From the NCBI RefSeq assembly GCF_000733755.1, contig NZ_JPOF01000003.1, forward strand, positions 496,001 to 560,000: DNA of 64,000 nucleotides, written 5' to 3'. Origin of the DNA: Lachnoclostridium phytofermentans (GTDB lineage: Bacteria; Bacillota; Clostridia; Lachnospirales; Lachnospiraceae). The notes under the pieces were generated by a model, which was not told the origin of the DNA, made no database searches, and worked only from the letters and a program-made list of their open reading frames with translations. The position numbers were made by a program, and so were the translations under genes. Shown here in pieces: positions 9,069 to 17,143 of this stretch; the stretch's first letter is position 1; each line of letters starts with the position of its first letter.

Positions 9069-10586
9069 ATGGTAAAAAATGAGCCAAACAAACCGGAGGG
9101 AGTAAAAACCGCTCCCGCACAGGAAGCAACAACAGAAGAAAAAAGCACTCCCAAACCCATGCCGGAGATTAGCGGCGAAGCTCCTGCCCCGGAAAAGACT
9201 GCCGAAGAAACAGCGGCACTTCTCCATGAGAACGGAGTCGCCCTGCATGAATCTGATAAGGACAAGCCGGAAGTACCTACCCCCATTGACATTCCCGCCC
9301 CCGGTGATGTAGTGGTTTCCTTTGACAAAATCAATGAGATTGTTTCCGGGAAACAGGCGGCGGTAAAGGAAGCGGAGCAGACCTCCCCCGGAAAAAAGGA
9401 CGTGGAAAAATCAGCACATACCGAAAAAAGGGCAGAGCCAGAGAAACCTGGTATGGATTAGGGAAAGGAAAACGAGCCGAAAACGGCTGACAGCAAGCCC
9501 AAATCCCGCTCACAAAAAACCACTGAAAAAGCGGACAAAAAGCCTACTCGCCCTGCCAAACAGGAAAAAGCCCCAAAGGCTATAAAATCGGAAAAGTCGG
9601 ATAAACCGAAACAAGCCGCAGAAATTGGCGGCGGGGCTTCTGATTCCCCGCAAGCTACGGAACAGGCACAGCAGGAAACGCCGCCCCCTGCCCCGGAACT
9701 GCCACCCGAACCGAGGGAAGCACCCCGCCCCGGGGAACAGGAACAAATTGTTTACCTCAATCTTTCCGAGCTTTTCGCTTTCAAAGACCACCCGTTTCAA
9801 GTCCGCAATGATGAAGAAATGACGGCTATGGTGGAAAGCGTTAAGGATAAGGGAGTTACCCAGCCTGCCATTGTGCGTCCCCGCGAAGATGGAGGGTACG
9901 AAATCGTATCGGGCCATCGCCGCCAGAAAGCCAGCGAATTAGCCGGATTTGCGGATATGCCTTGTATTATCCGCAACATGACAGACGAGCAGGCTATCAC
10001 GCAGATGGTAGAGGACAATACCAACCAGCGTGAAAATATCCTGCCCAGCGAACGAGCCAAAGCTCTGCAAATGCAGTTGGAAGCCATTAAAAAGCAGGGC
10101 GCACGAACCGGCAACGGACAGCGTTCCAATGAGGTAGTAGCCGAGCGCAACAAAATGACGGTGAAGCAGGTTCAGCGGTATATCAAGCTCAATGAGCTGG
10201 TTCCCGACCTCATAAAAATGGTGGACGAAAAGAAAATCGCGTTCACTCCCGCCGTTGAGCTTGCGTTCATTGCACCCAAAAGTCAACGGTATATTGCTAT
10301 CGCTATTGAGGGTCAGCAGTCGGCTCCCTCACTGTCACAGGCACAGCGTATGCGTGACCTTGACCAAAAGAAGCTCTTAAACCCCGATGTGATTGACGGA
10401 ATTATGTTAGAAGAAAAAAAGGAGGCAGACAAAGTGATTATTTCAAGTCAGGAACTTTCCCAGTATTTCGGCAAGGAGAAAACACCCCGAGAAATGAAGG
10501 ATACCATTATGAAGCTGCTTGAGGAAAACAAGGCAAAGCTAAAAGAGGTTTCGGTTCCCCAAAAGAAAGCCGAACAGGAAAAATAA
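9069..10586 (+). pseudogene. ParB/Noc-like DNA-binding protein with in-frame amber codon
   Basis: One open frame of 505 codons broken by TAG at 9459-9461 (codon 131). The N-terminal part (MVKNEPNKPEG...) and the next ~100 codons after TAG are Pro/Lys/Glu-rich low-complexity sequence with the same composition on both sides, which argues for one gene. The ParB domain follows: IVYLNLSEL, ...GVTQPAIVRP, GHRRQKASELAG (ParB box), then a helix-turn-helix region (MTVKQVQRYIKLNELV). ATG 9069 has AAGGAG upstream. No ATG, GTG or TTG lies in frame between the TAG and the ATG at 9819, and starting there would lose the first strands of the ParB domain. Suppression, a point mutation or a sequencing error are all possible. 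Confidence 0.8.
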
Positions 10587-10588
10587 GC

Positions 10589-10613
10589 ACTTCGGGTCAG
10601 GTTGGCCCGAAGT
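10589..10613 (+). repeat. ICE palindrome copy P2
   Basis: Three bases after the ParB-like stop codon. Centre G, first arm ends GTCAG. Followed by a GCGGGGC-ttt-GCCCCGC hairpin (10622-10638). Confidence 0.9.
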
Positions 10614-10654
10614 CGTTGTATGCGGGGCTTTGCCCCGCGCCCCAAAGCTCTAAG

Positions 10655-10805
10655 GATATGAATATATTCCCCGTCGCCGCTTGTTGGGTAGCATAATCCG
10701 GAAAATCCGTCAAGAGTGCGGAGCACCGCCAACGGCGGCTATGCTCTTGATGGATTTCTTCCGGTTATGCTTTAAGGCAGTCAAGCGACGGGGATATAGA
10801 TTCCT
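10655..10805 (+). other. Large nested hairpin region (candidate oriT, ncRNA or single-strand origin)
   Basis: A gene-free stretch with three nested inverted repeats. The outer arms are ATATTCCCCGTCGCCGCTT (~10664-10682) and AAGCGACGGGGATATA (~10783-10798). The middle arms are GCATAATCCGGAAAATCC...AAGAG (10691-10716) and CTCTTGATGGATTTCTTCCGG...TTATGC (10744-10770). A perfect tip CCGCC-aac-GGCGG lies in the centre. It lies between the ParB-like gene and the DUF7768-like gene, with no T-run. Such structure suits an origin of transfer, a lagging-strand origin or a structured RNA; which one is not decidable here. Confidence 0.55.
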
Positions 10806-10889
10806 TTGAGCCGCTCCCTTTCCAAGCGTGGAAAGGGCAGGGGGATAGGTTGACACATTCAGCGCAACAAGAACGGAGGTGCTTTTATA

Positions 10890-11243
10890 ATGAAACGACC
10901 TTTAGCATACATTACTGCCGCGTGGTGCGGCAATCACGATACGGACACCAAACAGGCGGCGCAATATTGCCGGGCAGTCTATGAAGCCGGGTTTTCCCCG
11001 ATTTGCCCGCCCCTGTATCTTCCGCTTTTTCTCAATGACGCAATCCAGGAGGAACATAAAAGCGGCATTGATATGAGCCGGGATCTTCTGCGCCGCTCGC
11101 ATGTGCTTGTCGTATGCGGAAGCGATATTGACGAGGACGTAAAGAACGACATTGCCGTTGCCGGGCGGCTGAACATCACGGCAACCACGCTGGACGGAAT
11201 TCTGACCGTAAAAACACAGGGACAGGAAAAAGACCATGCTTGA
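10890..11243 (+). CDS. DUF4406/DUF7768-like small ICE protein
   Basis: 117 residues: MKRPLAYITAAWCGN..., with GFSPICPPLYLPLFL and SHVLVVCGSDIDEDVKNDIAVA. The layout resembles the nucleoside 2-deoxyribosyltransferase-like fold of DUF4406/DUF7768 proteins, often found in Tn1549-type elements and phages; family assignment is from memory of the motif pattern. GGAGG lies 11 bases before ATG. Its stop overlaps the ardA start (ATGCTTGA), so they are translationally coupled. The role is unknown. Confidence 0.6.
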   Translation: MKRPLAYITAAWCGNHDTDTKQAAQYCRAVYEAGFSPICPPLYLPLFLNDAIQEEHKSGIDMSRDLLRRSHVLVVCGSDIDEDVKNDIAVAGRLNITATTLDGILTVKTQGQEKDHA

Positions 11244-11939
11244 AGCCTTTGTTACCAATCTTGGACGGTATAACGAGGGCTATTTGGACGGGAAGCCTTT
11301 AAAGCTTCCCGCCACCACCGAGGAAGTACAGGCTCTTTTGAAGCATATCCATGTGGACGGTGTGCGGTATGAGAAAATTTTCATTACCAATTATGAAACC
11401 GACATTTCCGACCTGCGTGACTGCTTGGGAGAATATGAAAGCATTGACGAGTTGAATTATTTGGCTTCCCTGCTGGAGGATTTGGAAGAATGGGAAGTCG
11501 AAAAGTTTGCCGCCGCCGTGGACTTCGGAGAATATAACAGCGTACCCGCCCTAATTAACCTCACGCAAAATCTGGATTGTTTTGAATTTACGCCGGAATT
11601 GAGAATGAGGAAGATTTGGGCCGCTTCTATATTGAAGAAATGTGTACGCTGAAAATCCCAGAGCATTTGGAGAATTACATTGATTATGAAGCCTACGGGC
11701 GGGACATGAGCTTGGACGAGGACGGACGCTTTGCCGATGGCGGCTATGTGGTGCGGACAGGCGACAGCTTTACCGAGCATTATAGCGACAGGAGCGATAT
11801 ACCGGACGAATACCGTATTTTTGCTTATCCCGAACCGGAAAAATCCATTAAGAAAACACTGGAAAGCTATGGGAAGATGATAGGCGAAACCGTCCACGCC
11901 ACCCATGAGCGTCCCCATCATGCCAATGTAGAACGATAA
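11236..11939 (+). pseudogene. ardA: Antirestriction protein ArdA, frameshifted
   Basis: ArdA is a DNA mimic that inhibits type I restriction enzymes when an element enters a new host. The first frame (MLEAFVTNLGRYNEGYLDG ... NLTQNLDCFEF) runs into unrelated residues and stops at 11652. The second frame resumes the family sequence with EEDLGRFYIEEM, then LENYIDYEAYGRD and DIPDEYRIFAYPEP, and stops at 11939. A one-base loss near 11593-11595 (CGCCGGAATT) accounts for the switch. The spliced protein would be about 230 residues with the ArdA motif order intact. Unless the shift is a sequencing error, this copy is probably inactive. Confidence 0.85.
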
Positions 11940-11942
11940 CCA

Positions 11943-11967
11943 GCTTCGGGCCAACTTGTCCCGAAGT
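11943..11967 (+). repeat. ICE palindrome copy P3
   Basis: First base G instead of A, and TTGTCCC in the second arm. The next gene's AAAGGAGG begins 4 bases later. Confidence 0.88.
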
Positions 11968-11987
11968 GCGAAAGGAGGTTAAAACCT

Positions 11988-12785
11988 ATGGCAAAAACGA
12001 AAACCACCCCCGAACCGATTTTAGAAAATGAGCATGTGAAAGAGCTTTTGGCGATACTGCGGGATAACAATTCTCCGTCCACAAAGGATTTTCTTGCGGT
12101 TCTGAATCAGGTCGGCGCAATGGAAAAACAGCTCGACGCCGCTGTAAAAGAGCTTGCCGCTATGCGGCAGGAATTAAAAATGGCGCAGGAACAGAATCAC
12201 CCGGTTAAGACCGCTTTGCAAAAAGCGGTCATTGTTATGCAGGGGCAGATATTGGACTTGCGGGATAAATTAGCGGAACTAAAGCAAAACGTCATAGACG
12301 GTTGCAGGAACGCCGTTGCCGCTTTTAAAGAAACTGGCATTTCTGCTCTGGATAACGTAGCTCGCTTCTTCAAGGTACGCCCCATCTTAGAAGCCATGCG
12401 GGATATGCTCACGGAGAATATTCAGTATGATGATAAGGCTATTGCCAAAATTGAAGCCATCAGCACCGAATACCATCAGGCTGGGCGGCACTTAAAAAAT
12501 ATGGGCCGTACCATGCTTGGCAGAGAAGCGGCACTGGAAGTCAAACAGCCCGGTAAGCTGGCGGCGGTCATATCCGCCCCATTCCGTGCGGAGCGTTCCC
12601 ATTTTTCCAGTATAAAAAGCCATGTAGAAAAATCTTTGAATACGTTGGCACGGTTGGAGGAACGGGCGACAGAGAAAAAGCCCTCTATTCGGGAAGCTCT
12701 TGCAACCCACAATGAAAAAATCGCACAGGCACAAAAGGACGCTCTCGCCACAGAACGCCCCCACCCTGCCAATGTGGAGCGTTAG
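11988..12785 (+). CDS. DUF6674-like coiled-coil ICE protein
   Basis: 265 residues, mostly helical. Heptad-like stretches (~45-100, QVGAMEKQLDAAVKELAAMRQELKMAQEQ) predict a coiled coil. No signal peptide or catalytic motif. It begins at ATG 11988 with AAAGGAGG upstream, directly after palindrome P3, and ends with ERPHPANVER, nearly the same C-terminus as ArdA upstream (ERPHHANVER), an odd shared tail right before each palindrome. It resembles the DUF6674 proteins of Tn1549-type elements; this name is from memory. It is in the transfer operon just before pcfB. Confidence 0.6.
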   Translation: MAKTKTTPEPILENEHVKELLAILRDNNSPSTKDFLAVLNQVGAMEKQLDAAVKELAAMRQELKMAQEQNHPVKTALQKAVIVMQGQILDLRDKLAELKQNVIDGCRNAVAAFKETGISALDNVARFFKVRPILEAMRDMLTENIQYDDKAIAKIEAISTEYHQAGRHLKNMGRTMLGREAALEVKQPGKLAAVISAPFRAERSHFSSIKSHVEKSLNTLARLEERATEKKPSIREALATHNEKIAQAQKDALATERPHPANVER

Positions 12786-12788
12786 TCA

Positions 12789-12813
12789 ACTTCGAGCCAA
12801 CTTGACCCGAAGT
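12789..12813 (+). repeat. ICE palindrome copy P4
   Basis: Variant TTCGAGCC / TTGACCC. Followed 5 bases later by AAAGGAGG of the pcfB-like gene. Confidence 0.85.
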
Positions 12814-12833
12814 CTGGAAAGGAGGTTGATTTT

Positions 12834-13307
12834 TTGCAGGAAGATATTGAACGCCGGACGGTTGCCCTATCCGTCAATGCCACAAAGCTGACGGGCCGGA
12901 CGCTGGCAAAGGTGCTGGCGGCAGCACTCCGGCAGATACAAAAGGGTCATCAGAAACGGCAGACCCCGCAGGGCAGGCAAAGCGTAAAAAAACTGATGAA
13001 CCACGGTGTTTCGACCAACAGCCTTGATTTATCCGGGGATACGAAGCTCTTTGACCGTGTAGCCCGGAAATACAATGTAGATTATGCGTTTCACAAAACC
13101 GGGCCAGACAAATATTTGTTATTCTTCAAGGCCGGTCAGGCTGACACAATTACCGCTTGTTTTGGCGAATACACAAAGTTAGTGCTGAAGCGGGGCAAGA
13201 GCCGCCGCCCCTCTATTCTGAAACAACTGAAAAACTTTGCTGACAGGGAGCGTACCAAACCGCGCCAAAAGGAACGAAAACGGGAGGTGACACGGAATGA
13301 ACGATAA
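12834..13307 (+). CDS. PcfB family conjugation protein (DUF3801)
   Basis: 157 residues starting with TTG at 12834, chosen because AAAGGAGG lies 8 bases upstream and no ATG fits. The motif run TRSLDLSGD-type (NSLDLSGDTKLFDRVARKYNVDYAFHK) followed by YLLFFKAGQAD is characteristic of PcfB, which helps the VirD4-type coupling protein recruit relaxosome DNA in Gram-positive conjugation. The C-terminus is strongly basic. It overlaps the coupling protein gene by 11 bases, so the two are translationally coupled. Confidence 0.82.
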   Translation: MQEDIERRTVALSVNATKLTGRTLAKVLAAALRQIQKGHQKRQTPQGRQSVKKLMNHGVSTNSLDLSGDTKLFDRVARKYNVDYAFHKTGPDKYLLFFKAGQADTITACFGEYTKLVLKRGKSRRPSILKQLKNFADRERTKPRQKERKREVTRNER

Positions 13308-15129
13308 AATCCGTAAATATGTGATTCCCAATGTTCCCTATCTGTTCGTGCTGTGGTTCTTTCTAAAGCTCGGCACAGCCTACCGCCTTGCGGCAGGTGC
13401 AGACTTCGGAAATAAGCTGGTTGGCATGATAAAAACCATAAGCCCGGCGTTTGCTTCCTTTGTGCCGGGCTTTGTGCTGTCCGATTGGCTCATTGGCCTT
13501 GCCGGGGCAGTCCTGCTCCGGCTGGTGGTATGGCATAAGGTAAAAAACGCAAAAAAGTTTCGCAGGGATGTGGAATATGGCTCCGCCCGGTGGGGAACGG
13601 CAAGGGACATCAAGCCCTTTATCGACCCCAAATTCAGCAACAACGTAATTCTTACAGGAACAGAGCTTCTTACCATGAACACCCGACCCGCCAATCCCGC
13701 CAACGCCCGAAACCTTAACTGCTGTATCATTGGTTCGTCCGGTTCGGGGAAAACAAGATTTTGGCTGACCCCACAGCTTTTGCAGGCTCATTCGTCCTAT
13801 GTGGTGGTTGACCCAAAGGGCGGTATTTTAGAACAAGTCGGCTCTTTTCTGAAAAAGCAGGGCTACAAAATCAAGGTATTCAACAGCATAGATTTTTCAA
13901 AATCCATGCACTATAACCCGCTGGCTTACTTAAAAACGGAAAGCGATATTTTGAAGTTTGTAAATGCTCTGATTGAGAATACAAAGGGCGACGGAAAGGA
14001 AGGCGACCCGTTCTGGACGAAAGCGGAAACGCTTTTGTACTGCGCTTTAATCGGTTATATCGTCTTTGAGGGGCCGGAGGAAGAAAGGCATATCAATACC
14101 CTTGTGGATATGCTGAACAGCATGGAAACACGGGAAGATGATGAAAATTTTAAAAACGCCGTGGATTATATGTTCCTTGGCTTGGAAAAGCGCAATCCTA
14201 ACCATTTTGCGGTGCGTCAGTATAAGAAATTTAAGCTCGCCAGCGGGAAAACCTCCAAAAGTATTCTAATTTCCTGCGGAGCCAGACTTGCCCCATTTGA
14301 TATTGGACAGCTCCGGGAGATTATGAGCTATGATGAAATGGAGCTTGACCGCATGGGCGACAATAAAACCGCTACCTTTTTTATTATCAGCGACACTAAC
14401 ACGACTTACAACTTTATTGTTGCCCTTGCCTTTTCGCAGATGTTCAATCTTTTGTGCGAACGGGCTGACAGCAAATACGGCGGCAGGCTCCCCCATCATG
14501 TAAGGGTATTATGGGACGAAGCCGCCAATACGGGACAGGTTCCGCAACTGGAAAAACTGGTTGCCGTTATCCGTTCCCGCGAAATCTCCCTGTGCCTGTT
14601 TTTACAGGCGCAAAGCCAACTAAAAGCCTTATACAAAGACCACGCGGAAACCATCATGGGAAATATGGACAGCGTGATTTTTCTTGGTGGGCGGGAACAT
14701 TCCACCATCAAGGAGCTTTCGGAGGTTTTGGGGAAAGAAACTATTTCCATGCAGACGGAAAGCCGGACACGGGGCCAGTCGGAAAGCTACGGGCAGAATA
14801 TGCAGCGGCTCGGAAAGGAGCTTATGACAATGGACGAATTGACCACTATGCCGGGTAACAAGTGCATTTTACAGCTTCGCGGCCTGCGTCCATTCCTATC
14901 TCCGAAATATGATTTAAAACAGCACCCCAATTACAGGTATACCGCCGAAGCCGACAAGCGCAACGCTTTTGACGCTTCAAAGCTGGTAAACCGCCGCATG
15001 AAAAAGCTCAACCCCAATGAGCAGTACACCGTTTTTAAAGTAAGTGCCGATGAGGAAACCGCCGCCATAGACGAGAACGAGGACATTCTCAACTATGATG
15101 ATGTGGACGACCCGGAAGCATTTGCATAA
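13297..15129 (+). CDS. VirD4/TraG-type type IV coupling protein
   Basis: 610-residue membrane ATPase linking the relaxase-DNA complex to the mating channel. Two N-terminal hydrophobic segments (~residues 10-28 and 52-78) anchor it. Walker A GSSGSGKT is at 146-153, and Walker B lies in VRVLWDEAANTG near residue 407. TraG motifs SYVVVDPKGGILEQVG and SLCLFLQAQSQL are present. The ATG at 13297 follows GGGAGG. It is full-length for the family. It is followed by palindrome P5 and then by antisense cargo, so in the ancestral operon Maff2 would have come next. Confidence 0.93.
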   Translation: MNDKIRKYVIPNVPYLFVLWFFLKLGTAYRLAAGADFGNKLVGMIKTISPAFASFVPGFVLSDWLIGLAGAVLLRLVVWHKVKNAKKFRRDVEYGSARWGTARDIKPFIDPKFSNNVILTGTELLTMNTRPANPANARNLNCCIIGSSGSGKTRFWLTPQLLQAHSSYVVVDPKGGILEQVGSFLKKQGYKIKVFNSIDFSKSMHYNPLAYLKTESDILKFVNALIENTKGDGKEGDPFWTKAETLLYCALIGYIVFEGPEEERHINTLVDMLNSMETREDDENFKNAVDYMFLGLEKRNPNHFAVRQYKKFKLASGKTSKSILISCGARLAPFDIGQLREIMSYDEMELDRMGDNKTATFFIISDTNTTYNFIVALAFSQMFNLLCERADSKYGGRLPHHVRVLWDEAANTGQVPQLEKLVAVIRSREISLCLFLQAQSQLKALYKDHAETIMGNMDSVIFLGGREHSTIKELSEVLGKETISMQTESRTRGQSESYGQNMQRLGKELMTMDELTTMPGNKCILQLRGLRPFLSPKYDLKQHPNYRYTAEADKRNAFDASKLVNRRMKKLNPNEQYTVFKVSADEETAAIDENEDILNYDDVDDPEAFA

Positions 15130-15135
15130 AACTAA

Positions 15136-15160
15136 ACCTCGGGTCAACTTGGCCCGAGGT
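15136..15160 (+). repeat. ICE palindrome copy P5 (compensatory variant)
   Basis: The arm reads ACCTCGGG and the opposite arm CCCGAGGT: a T-to-C change matched by A-to-G on the other side, preserving the dyad. It separates the coupling-protein gene from the SEFIR cargo. Confidence 0.85.
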
Positions 15161-15190
15161 GAGTTAGCTGTTATCTTGAAAAAATGCACC

Positions 15191-16315
15191 TTAATCTTGA
15201 ACCGATTCCTCAGCCTTTCGTAGAACCACAGAACAGGGGTCTTGGTCCTGAATACTGACTCCTGTTTTGAATGAAACATTTCTCATTTTTACCGCTTGAT
15301 TCATGTCAATAATGAGATTACTTTCTTCAATTGGTTTTTTTAAGTCTTTTATACCGACAGGCATTAAAAAGAATCCTGTTCCTTTATTGGTGAGTTGCTG
15401 AAAAAAATCTCTATTTTTCGATCCACTTATTTCGTCCATCCATTGATAACGGCTCACAGTTGCAAGTAATAGTTCCTCTGGTGGTATTCCAGACTTTATC
15501 GCTCGTTCAATAGACGCATCCGTATTTGGTCCGACGTGTATGAAATATCCCTTCCCGAAATTACGATCCTTATCAGAATACACCCAAGAATTTTTGGGGA
15601 ATGGAGGTATCACAAAATCCACTTTAATAAAAGCATCTACATATTCACCCTTTGAATCTTCTTTCCAATCCTTAAAAATTGATAATGCTGATTCATAATT
15701 ATGATAAAGCAAACCTAATACGGGAGGATAGCCAGGAGAAAATAGGTACAGTGTGCCCCGCCATTGTGCTGCGTTCCACTTATCCAAGTCAATTGGTGTT
15801 GAGAAGAACATTGTTTTCTGCTCTTTTTCTGGCAATGGCCGCAATTTTCCCAGCGGAGGTCTTTGCGTCTTAGCTAGTCCTCGCAATCTCCAATATAATT
15901 TATCAAATCCTTCTTGTGAACCAATGTTGTAAAACGTAAAAGGTTTTAATGGCGTCAAAATGTATTGTTCATCATCTGTATCGAAATAGATCGGAATAAA
16001 TTTAGTGTTTTGGGATGTAGCGTCATAAATATGTTGATAGACGATATTTACTTCCCATGAAATTCCCTTACCCTTTTTAATATCTGAATAACATTTTTGA
16101 TAATAAGACTTGCTACTTACTATCAAAACAAAATCTGCATTGTTTATCTGGTTTTCCATCCAACGAGGCCAACCTTCAGCAGGGGATTCCTCATACAAGT
16201 CTACATTTGCATCAATTCCCTCTGAGCGCAACCGATTGGAAAAATCTAAAACTTTTTTTTCATACTTTGCATCTTGATGACTATATGAAATAAACACTTT
16301 TGGGTGTTCTGACAT
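15191..16315 (-). CDS. SEFIR-domain protein (putative antiphage or signalling)
   Basis: 374 residues. The N-terminal ~150 residues form a SEFIR/TIR-like domain: KVFISYSHQDAKYEKKVLDF, WPRWMENQINNADFVLIVSS and the GKGISWEVNIVYQHIYD segment, with Glu in WEVN. The ~220-residue C-terminal region (WRGTLYLFSPGYPPVL...) is not recognised. I chose ATG 16315 because AAGGAGGAGGG lies 6 bases upstream; a longer frame to 16393 lacks this. It is AT-rich and antisense to the transfer operon, bounded by palindromes P5 and P6. SEFIR proteins are frequent in bacterial defence islands; whether this gene works alone is not known. Confidence 0.78.
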   Translation of the reverse strand: MSEHPKVFISYSHQDAKYEKKVLDFSNRLRSEGIDANVDLYEESPAEGWPRWMENQINNADFVLIVSSKSYYQKCYSDIKKGKGISWEVNIVYQHIYDATSQNTKFIPIYFDTDDEQYILTPLKPFTFYNIGSQEGFDKLYWRLRGLAKTQRPPLGKLRPLPEKEQKTMFFSTPIDLDKWNAAQWRGTLYLFSPGYPPVLGLLYHNYESALSIFKDWKEDSKGEYVDAFIKVDFVIPPFPKNSWVYSDKDRNFGKGYFIHVGPNTDASIERAIKSGIPPEELLLATVSRYQWMDEISGSKNRDFFQQLTNKGTGFFLMPVGIKDLKKPIEESNLIIDMNQAVKMRNVSFKTGVSIQDQDPCSVVLRKAEESVQD

Positions 16316-16412
16316 TGTGAAGCCCTCCTCCTTATTATTCTGGACGTGCATTAAAGCTATAAGCGTATCAACTTGTCTAAGAACCACTTGCAAAGTACAT
16401 ATAATTTAATTA

Positions 16413-16530
16413 ATTATATACCAAGATTCCCCACAAAACAACGAGAAAAGAGGTGTTTTTAATGGTTCGTGCTCCCCCCTATACCTTTCTAAAACTGAGT
16501 ATAGAACTTCGGGCCAAATTGGCCCGAAGT
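16413..16530 (+). repeat. Duplicated leader segment, copy 1 (left of Thoeris)
   Basis: About 118 bases nearly identical to 18067-18180: same ATTATATACCA start, CCACAAAACAACGAGAAAAG, ribosome binding site AGAGGTG, the short reading ATGGTTCGTGCTCCCCC (MVRAPP) and a palindrome at the end. Here the short frame has lost its stop and runs through the palindrome, so this looks like the decayed copy. Confidence 0.85.
16506..16530 (+). repeat. ICE palindrome copy P6
   Basis: Centre base A; both arms match the consensus exactly. It is the end of duplicated leader copy 1 and marks the boundary between the SEFIR and Thoeris cassettes. Confidence 0.9.
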
Positions 16531-16618
16531 AGAAATCGCTTGCCGAATAATTTATCGAGCAATCATAACATAATGGGAAAACATTATTCGTTTTATCTTT
16601 TTTAAATTTGGTTAATGT

Positions 16619-17143
16619 TTACACACCTATTGCAGTTGCAATTTTATTGTAATCCCACACCCATTGATTCCCACTCCAGCTCCACATTTCTTTGTGTGTT
16701 CCTTTCCATTTAACAACATCCGGGCATTTTTCCTTATCAATAGAGCCAGAATTGTAAAGGACAACAATTTGTAGGCCGTCACGAACAGCTTTTTCACATT
16801 CAAAATCTATATAGCTGCGATAATCAGCGGAGCGTCCTCTAACACAATAATGGTTATAACTATTTAAGCTTCCACAATATTGGCAACTACCACTACGAAC
16901 CGTCTTTGTGCTATTACCTACAATAAGGATAAACTTATGTGATTCATCAAGCCGAGAACTTAAAGAAGCTTTAATGCTACAATTTAAGCTACTATCCCTT
17001 GCCTGTACTAAATCATGAGCATCTTTAAACGACATGGATTTTCGGTAATCATTATTCCATTTTTGAATAATCTGTACTGCGCTACTATCACCGTCCCAAT
17101 CAGCGGCGATATATGTACAAGGTCTTAAATATGAATTAATCAT
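16619..17143 (-). CDS. thsB: ThsB-like TIR protein of a type II Thoeris system
   Basis: 174 residues. It starts CTYIAADWDGDSSAVQIIQKW, then SHKFILIVGNSTKTVR, and near the C-terminus IDFECEKAVRDGLQIVVLYNSG, the ThsB/MTH538-like TIR pattern with the likely catalytic Glu in FECEKA. A Cys cluster (CQYCGSLNSYNHYC) sits between these and may bind zinc. In known type II Thoeris systems ThsB makes a histidine-ADP-ribose signal after phage sensing, which activates ThsA. Its ATG overlaps the thsA stop by four bases (ATGA), so the pair is translationally coupled. The assignment rests on the pair rather than on either gene alone. Confidence 0.78.
   Translation of the reverse strand: MINSYLRPCTYIAADWDGDSSAVQIIQKWNNDYRKSMSFKDAHDLVQARDSSLNCSIKASLSSRLDESHKFILIVGNSTKTVRSGSCQYCGSLNSYNHYCVRGRSADYRSYIDFECEKAVRDGLQIVVLYNSGSIDKEKCPDVVKWKGTHKEMWSWSGNQWVWDYNKIATAIGV

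Noticed and set aside
9459-9461. TAG as pyrrolysine or another recoded residue
   Set aside because: The surroundings are disordered Pro/Lys/Glu-rich sequence with no catalytic role, and no recoding genes or structures are visible.
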